The notes beneath the pieces were generated by a model, which saw only the letters and a list, made by a program, of their open reading frames with translations, did no database searches and was not told where the DNA came from. Positions 58,588 through 64,000 of a stretch of DNA of 64,000 bases are shown piece by piece; within the stretch, counting starts at the first letter, position 1; the number at the start of each line of letters is the position of its first letter. The stretch comes from Eutreptiella sp. 'Long Island Sound 2002' (lineage: Eukaryota; Euglenozoa; Euglenophyceae; Eutreptiales; Eutreptiaceae): NCBI GenBank assembly GCA_964036045.1, contig OZ038384.1, positions 62,965,355 to 63,029,354 on the forward strand. The letters are read 5' to 3'. Position numbers and translations under genes: made by a program.

Positions 58588-59489
58588 CGAATCACTACGG
58601 CCCCTGCAGGGGAGATTGAACAAGAGCGGATCACAGAGTATTACGGCCCGCTCCTCTTTGGGGTATGCATACCATACGGTACTTCTGCCACCATTGTGCA
58701 GCAACGTACAATCCATACAGATGGGTTTGTAAGCACAAAAAACCCTGGGAAAACCAGCTTCACGCCTGCTAGTCTCGGTTTCTGTGGGGCAAGCCCCATA
58801 GAAACCGAGCCTAGCCACTGCTTCTTCTTGCAAACTATGCATCGAGGGGCACCAATACCATCAAACGGGTTGAACCTGTGCTTTTAGTAACAATTTGCCC
58901 CATTTTGATACCAAACTGCCCCAAAAACGCTCAAAACTGTCACAAAACCACAAAACGGTACCAAATTTGGCAAACAAAGTTGATTTTCCGACGTTTTGTC
59001 ACGATCCAATCATTTTAAGGGGTAACAACATTGGTCAAATCAGCACATGGGAGCCAGTACAAAATTCAGCCCCTATTCGGCGGAGACTGGTTGAAAAACC
59101 GCTTAAAACGGTGCTATTTCACCAAAACGACTACCAATGGCCGAAAAATCGAAAAGTCGCGTAGTTGTATTTGCGCTAGGATCATTTTGAGGGGCATATG
59201 TCACACATTTTGAGAACGGCGAAAAAGAACGCGAGAACTGCCATCAACACACTTGTCAGTCGTGAATTGCGCTTCGGCGGGTACCCTTCCCGCCGAAGCT
59301 GAATCACTACGGCCCCTGCGGGGGAGATTGAACAAGAGCGGATCACGGAGAATTACGGCCCGCTCCTCTTTCGGGTATGCATACCATACCGTACTTGTGC
59401 CACCATTGTGCAGCAATGTACAATCCATACAGATGGGTTTATATATAAGCACCAAAAACCCTAGGAAAACAAGCTTCACGCCTGCTAGT

Positions 59490-59525
59490 CTCGGTTTCTG
59501 TGGGGCAAGCCCCACAGAAACCGAG
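59490..59525. repeat. central inverted repeat of a family C unit, representative copy
   Basis: A perfect 16-bp stem (59490-59505 with 59510-59525) encloses the 4-base loop CAAG. It sits at the same place in the unit as the family A/B hairpin and differs from it by paired changes in both arms. Confidence 0.9.
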
Positions 59526-62500
59526 CCTAGCCACTGCTCCTTCTTGCAAACTATGCATTGAGGGGCACCAATACCCTCAAACGGGTTGAACCTGCGCTTT
59601 TAGTAACAATTTGCCCCATTTTGATACCAAACTGCCCCAAAAACGCTCAAAACTGTCGCAAAACCACAAAATGGTACCAAATTTGGCAAACAAAGTTAAT
59701 TTCCCGACGTTTTAAGGGGCTACAACATGATGTAACTTTGCAGGCATAAGCCAATACGGAATTCAGCCCGAAATTTCCGGAGACTGCCCGAAAAACTGCT
59801 TAAAACTGTCCTAATTCACCAAAACGACCATCGTCGGCCAAAAGGAAGAAAAGTCGCATTCTTAGAATTCGATTGCGATCATTTTAAGGGGCTGCATTGC
59901 GGGGTTTTGAGAAGGGCTGTCTTCCAGGGGGGGGGGGGGGTCGCGTAACGTAGTAGTTGGTCACTACTTCTGGCGCGGGGTCAGGGGCCCCCAACAGCCC
60001 AACCCCCACAGAAGCCAGCCCCCTGCGGGGGGGATTTGAACAAGCGGGGGGAAATTGCACGAGGTGGGGTCGCACGGGTGCTCAGATGAGAACGGGGAGG
60101 ACAAGGAGCACAAAGGCAAAAAGACCATTCAAAGGCGGAGAAGGAGAAAACCATGAAAATACGGGAGCAACGGCGCCAGCGCCGGCCGCTAGGCTCCGTT
60201 TTTGTGGGCCAAGCCCCACAAAAACGTAGCCTAGCGGGAGCTACCTCCTGCCTTTTGCACAATATGGTTGCCCTATTGGCAGAAAAGGCTTGCCAGATGG
60301 GCAGCAAGTATACATGCCAGATGTGGCGAAAATTATGGCAAAAAACTGCCAAAAAACGCACAAAATTGACCGTGAATCATCAAAACGGCACACAATTTGG
60401 CCAATGAGGTTGCTTTTCTGAGGTTTTGCCCCGAGCTGGTCATTTTAAGGGGCTACAACATGATGTAACTTCGCAAGCAAGAGCCAATGGGGAATTCAGC
60501 CCGAAATTTTTGGAGACTGCCCGAAAAACCGCTTAAAACGGTCCTAATTCATCAAAACAATCATCGTCAGCCTAAAAGAAGAAAAGTCGCATTCTTAGAA
60601 TTCCATTGTGATCATTTTAAGGGGCTGCATTGCGGGGTTTTGCGAAGGGCTGTCTTCCAGGGGGGGCGGGTGGCGTAACGTAGTAGTTGGTCACTGCTTC
60701 TGGCGCGGGGTCAGGGGCCCCCAACACCCCGACCCCCACAGAAGCCAGCCCCCTGCGGGGGGGACTTGAACAAGCGGGGGAAAGATGCACGAGGTGGGGT
60801 CGCACGGGTGCTCATATGAGAACGGGGAGGACAAGGAGCACAAAGGCAAAAAGACCATTCAAAGGCGGAGAAGGAGAAAACCATGAAAACACGGGAGCAA
60901 CGGTGCCAGCGCCGGCCGCTAGGCTCCGTTTTTGTGGGCCAAGCCCCACAAAAACGTAGCCTAGCGGGTGCTGCCTCTTGCCTCTTGCACAATATGGTTG
61001 TCGTGTTGGCACAAAAGGTTTGCCAGATGGGCAGCAAGTATACATGCCAAATATGGCGAAAAAAATGGCAAAAAACTGCCTAAAAACGCACAAAATTCAC
61101 CGTGAATCATCAAAAAGGCACCTGACTTGGCCAATTAGGTTGCTTTTCTAACGTTTTGGCCCGAGCTGGTCATTTTAAGGGGCTACAACATGATGTAACT
61201 TCGCAAGCAAGAGCCAATACGGAACTCAGCCCCAAATTTTCGGAGACTGCCCGAAAAGCTGCTCAAAACGGTCCTAATTCACCAAAACGACCATCATCGG
61301 CCAAAAAAAAGAAGAGTCGCGTTCTTAGAATTCGATTGCGATCATTTAAAGGGGCTGCATTGCAGGGGTTTGAGAAGGGCTGTCTTCCAGGGGGGGGGGA
61401 GTCGCGTAACGTAGTAGTTGGTCACTGCTTCTGGCGCGGGGTCAAGGGCCCCCAACACCCCGACCCTCACAGAAGCCAGCCCCCTGCGGGGGGGATTTGA
61501 ACAAGCGGGGGGAAATTGCACGAGGTGGGGTCGCACGGGTGCTCAGATGAGAACGGGGAGGACAAGGAGCACAAAGGCAAAAAGACCATTCAAAGGCGGA
61601 GAAGGAGAAAACCATGAAAATAAGGGAGCAACGGCGCCAGCGCCGGCCGCTAGGCTCCGTTTTTGTGGGCCAAGCCCCACAAAAACGTAGCCTAGCGGGA
61701 GCTACCTCCTGCCTTTTGCACAATATGGTTGCCCTATTGGCAGAAAAGGCTTGCCAGATGGGCAGCAAGTATACATGCCAAATGTGGCGAAAATTATGGC
61801 AAAAAACTGCCAAAAAACGCACAAAATTGACCGTGAATCATCAAAACGGCACACAATTTGGCCAATGAGGTTGCTTTTCTGAGGTTTTGCCCCGAGCTGG
61901 TCATTTTAAGGGGCTACAACATGATGTAACTTCGCAAGCAAGAGCCAATGGGGAATTCAGCCCGAAATTTTTGGAGACTGCCCGAAAAACCGCTTAAAAC
62001 GGTCCTAATTCATCAAAACAATCATCGTCAGCCTAAAAGAAGAAAAGTCGCATTCTTAGAATTCCATTGCGATCATTTTAAGGGGCTGCATTGCGGGGTT
62101 TTGCGAAGGGCTGTCTTCCAGGGGGGGCGGGTGGCGTAACGTAGTAGTTGGTCACTGCTTCTGGCGCGGGGTCAGGGGCCCCCAACACCCCGACCCCCAC
62201 AGAAGCCAGCCCCCTGCGGGGGGGACTTGAACAAGTGGGGGAAAGTTGCACGAGGTGGGGTCGTACGGGTGTTCAGATGAGACCGGGGAGGACAAGAACA
62301 CAAAGGCAAAAGGACCATTCAAAGGCGGAGAAGGTGAAAACCATGAAAACACGGGATCAACGGCGCCAGCGCCGGCCGCTAGGCTCCGTTTTTGTGGGCC
62401 AAGCCCCACAAAAACCGAGCCTAGCCGGTGCTGCGTCCTGCTTCTTGCCCCATATGGTTGCCCCATTGGCGGAAAAGGCTTGCCAGATGGGCAGCAAGTA

Positions 62501-64000
62501 TACATGCCAAATATGGCGAAAAATATGGCAAAAAACTGCCAAAAAACGCACAAAATTGACCGTAAATCACTAAAGCGGCACCAAATTTGGCCATCGAGGT
62601 TGCTGTTCCGACGTTTTGGCCTGAGCCGGTCAATTTAAGGGGCTACAACATGGTGCAACTTCGCAACCAGGTGCCAATACCAAATTCAGCCCGATTTTTC
62701 TGGAGACTGCCCGAAAAACTGCTTAAAAGAATCCTAATTCACCAAAACGACCATCATCGGCCAAAAAGAAGAAAAGTCGCGTTCTTAAAATTCCAATGCG
62801 ATCATTTTAAGGGGCTGCATTGCAGGGTTTTGAGAAGGGCTGTCTTCCAGGGGGGGGGGGTCGCGTAACGTAGTAGTTGGTCACTGCTTCCGGCGCGGGG
62901 TCAGGGGCCCCCAACACCCCGACCCCCACAGAAGCCAGCCCCCTGCGGGGGGGATTTGAACAAGCGGGGGGAAATTGCACGAGGTGGGGTCGCACGGGTG
63001 CTCAGATGAGAACGGGGAGGACAAGGAGCACAAAGGCAAAAAGACCATTCAAAGGCGGAGAAGGAGAAAAACCATGAAAACACGGGAGCAACGGCGCCAG
63101 CGCCGGCCGCTAGGCTCCGTTTTTGTGTGGCAAGCCCCACAAAAACGTAGCCTAGCGGGTGCTGCTTCGTGCCTCTTGCACAATATGGTTGCACCATTGG
63201 CAAAAGAGGCTTGCCAGATGGGCAGCAAGTATACATGCCAAATATGGCGAAAAAAATGGCAGAAAACTGCCAAAAAACGCACAAAATTGACCGTAAATCA
63301 TCGAAACGGCACCCGATTTGGCCAATTAGGTTGCTTTTCTGACGTTTTGGCACGAGCCGATCATTTTAAGGGGCTACAACATGATGTAACTTTGCAGGCA
63401 TAAGCCAATACAGAATTCAGCCCCAAATTTTCGGAGACTGCCCGAAAAACTGCTTAAAAGCTCATTCACCAAAACGCACATCGTCGGCCAAAAGGAAGAA
63501 AAGTCACGTTCTTAGAATTTGATTGCGATCATTTTAAGGGGCTCCATTGCAGGGTTTTGAGAAGGGCTGTCTTCCACGGGGGGGGGGGGGTCGCGTAACG
63601 TAGTAGTTGGCAGGGTATTCGGCGGAGACTGGTTGAAAAACCGCTTAAAACGGTGCTATTTCACCAAAACGACTACCAGTGGCCCAAAAATCGAAAAGTC
63701 GCGTGGTTGTATTTTCGCTGCGATCATTTTGAGGGGCATATGTCACACATTTTGAGAAGAGCGAAAAAAAAACGCGAGAACTGCCATCAACACATTTGTC
63801 AGTCGTGAATTGCGCTTCGGCGGGTACCCTTCCCGCCGAAGCCGAATCACTACGGCCCCTGCGGGGGAGATTGAACAAGAGCGGATCACGGAGAATTACG
63901 GCCCGCTCCTCTTTCGGGTATGCATACCATACGGTACTTGTGCCACCATTGTGCAGCAATGTACAATCCATACAGATGGGTTTATATATAAGCACCAAAA

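Larger units (their letters stand above)
28583..64000 (+). repeat. modular tandem array of about 730-bp palindrome-terminated units
   Basis: All units are in the same orientation and separated by the word GAACAAG, usually TTGAACAAG, directly after a GC-rich palindrome. I locate 45 junctions. The first are at 28663, 29392, 30116, 30845 and 31574; the last are at 61499, 62229, 62958 and 63873. Two are variant, at 48390 (GAAAAG) and 54990 (GGTTCAAG). Spacing is mostly 708-735 bp. Each unit has a body with a central inverted repeat, a CATTTTAAGGGG-type block at its middle and again near its end, and a distinct terminal module. The array starts abruptly inside a terminal module at 28583 and runs out of the window. 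Many frames of 60-150 codons are open on both strands, but differences between copies are not biased to silent sites, so I treat none as a gene. Confidence 0.9.
39655..64000 (+). repeat. array block 3, families A, B and C mixed
   Basis: Family B terminal modules end at 44021, 45474, 47661, 49114, 55718, 56442, 57166 and 57895. Family C modules end at 54990, 58618, 59330 and 63873. The remaining junctions are family A. Family B is recognised by a GGTAGGACTTTGGAGGCC start and GACGCCCACCAG before its palindrome. Family C has a CTTCGGCGGG palindrome. Three adjacent units (55718-57166) are nearly identical at 724 bp. Confidence 0.85.

Noticed and set aside
28583-64000. Dozens of similar ORFs of 60-150 codons on both strands of the array
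   Set aside because: The same DNA is open in two or three frames on each strand, and copies differ by replacement changes and indels as often as by silent ones. No domain is recognisable. They are shadows of repeat sequence without frequent stops.
28583-64000. CRISPR array
   Set aside because: Units are about 730 bp, with no short repeat and unique spacer pattern; eukaryotic context.
28583-64000. Classical Helitron
   Set aside because: There is a palindrome near the right end, but the terminus is GAACAAG and not CTRR. No TC start or Rep/helicase is seen. A relationship to another rolling-circle type is not excluded.

Overview
This window looks like nuclear DNA of a eukaryote with a large, repeat-rich genome, probably an alga or other protist. 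I cannot name the species from sequence alone. The evidence is a spliced host-type gene with GT-AG introns, a decayed chromodomain Ty3/gypsy retrotransposon, non-LTR-like elements with a simple-repeat 3' tail, several satellites and minisatellites, and no bacterial operon structure. Most open frames in the window are by-products of C-rich or tandemly repeated DNA rather than genes.

Layout. 1-4994: a plus-strand element, cut off at its 5' end by the window edge, with a Pro/His/Arg-Ser-rich 751-codon ORF, a second short reading frame with a one-base shift, internal oligo(A) tracts and an (ACCT)n tail. It interrupts a minus-strand ORF at 4995-5889 that carries a Cys/His cluster. 6540-8240: a diverged 184-bp satellite. 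11114-17388: a minus-strand Ty3/gypsy pol relic (protease, RT, RNase H, integrase, chromodomain) with many stops and frameshifts and no gag or LTR that I can see. It is split by a 5'-truncated second copy of the first element (14995-16107), flanked by two 169-bp copies of gypsy sequence that differ mostly at silent sites. 17389-22113: AT-rich non-coding DNA with a tRNA-like segment, microsatellites and a 162-bp repeat. 22119-24025: the only well-supported host gene, a spliced, probably secreted or type I membrane protein. 24026-28582: mostly non-coding, with one weak minus-strand ORF and a 40-bp minisatellite.

28583-64000 (continuing past the window): a direct tandem array with 45 junctions, 43 of them carrying an exact GAACAAG. 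Most units are 708-735 bp. At least three unit families (A, B, C) can be told apart. The end of a unit and its terminal GC-rich palindrome always travel together, but what follows GAACAAG varies freely. The array therefore reads as discrete elements joined end to end at a fixed terminus. Two longer segments (1,147 and 3,284 bp) have the same kind of right end. Each standard unit also carries a central inverted repeat with a stem of up to 23 bp, and families A and C differ there by two paired, compensatory changes. I find no convincing protein in the array. This modular, palindrome-terminated array is the most interesting part of the window; the mechanism is inference.
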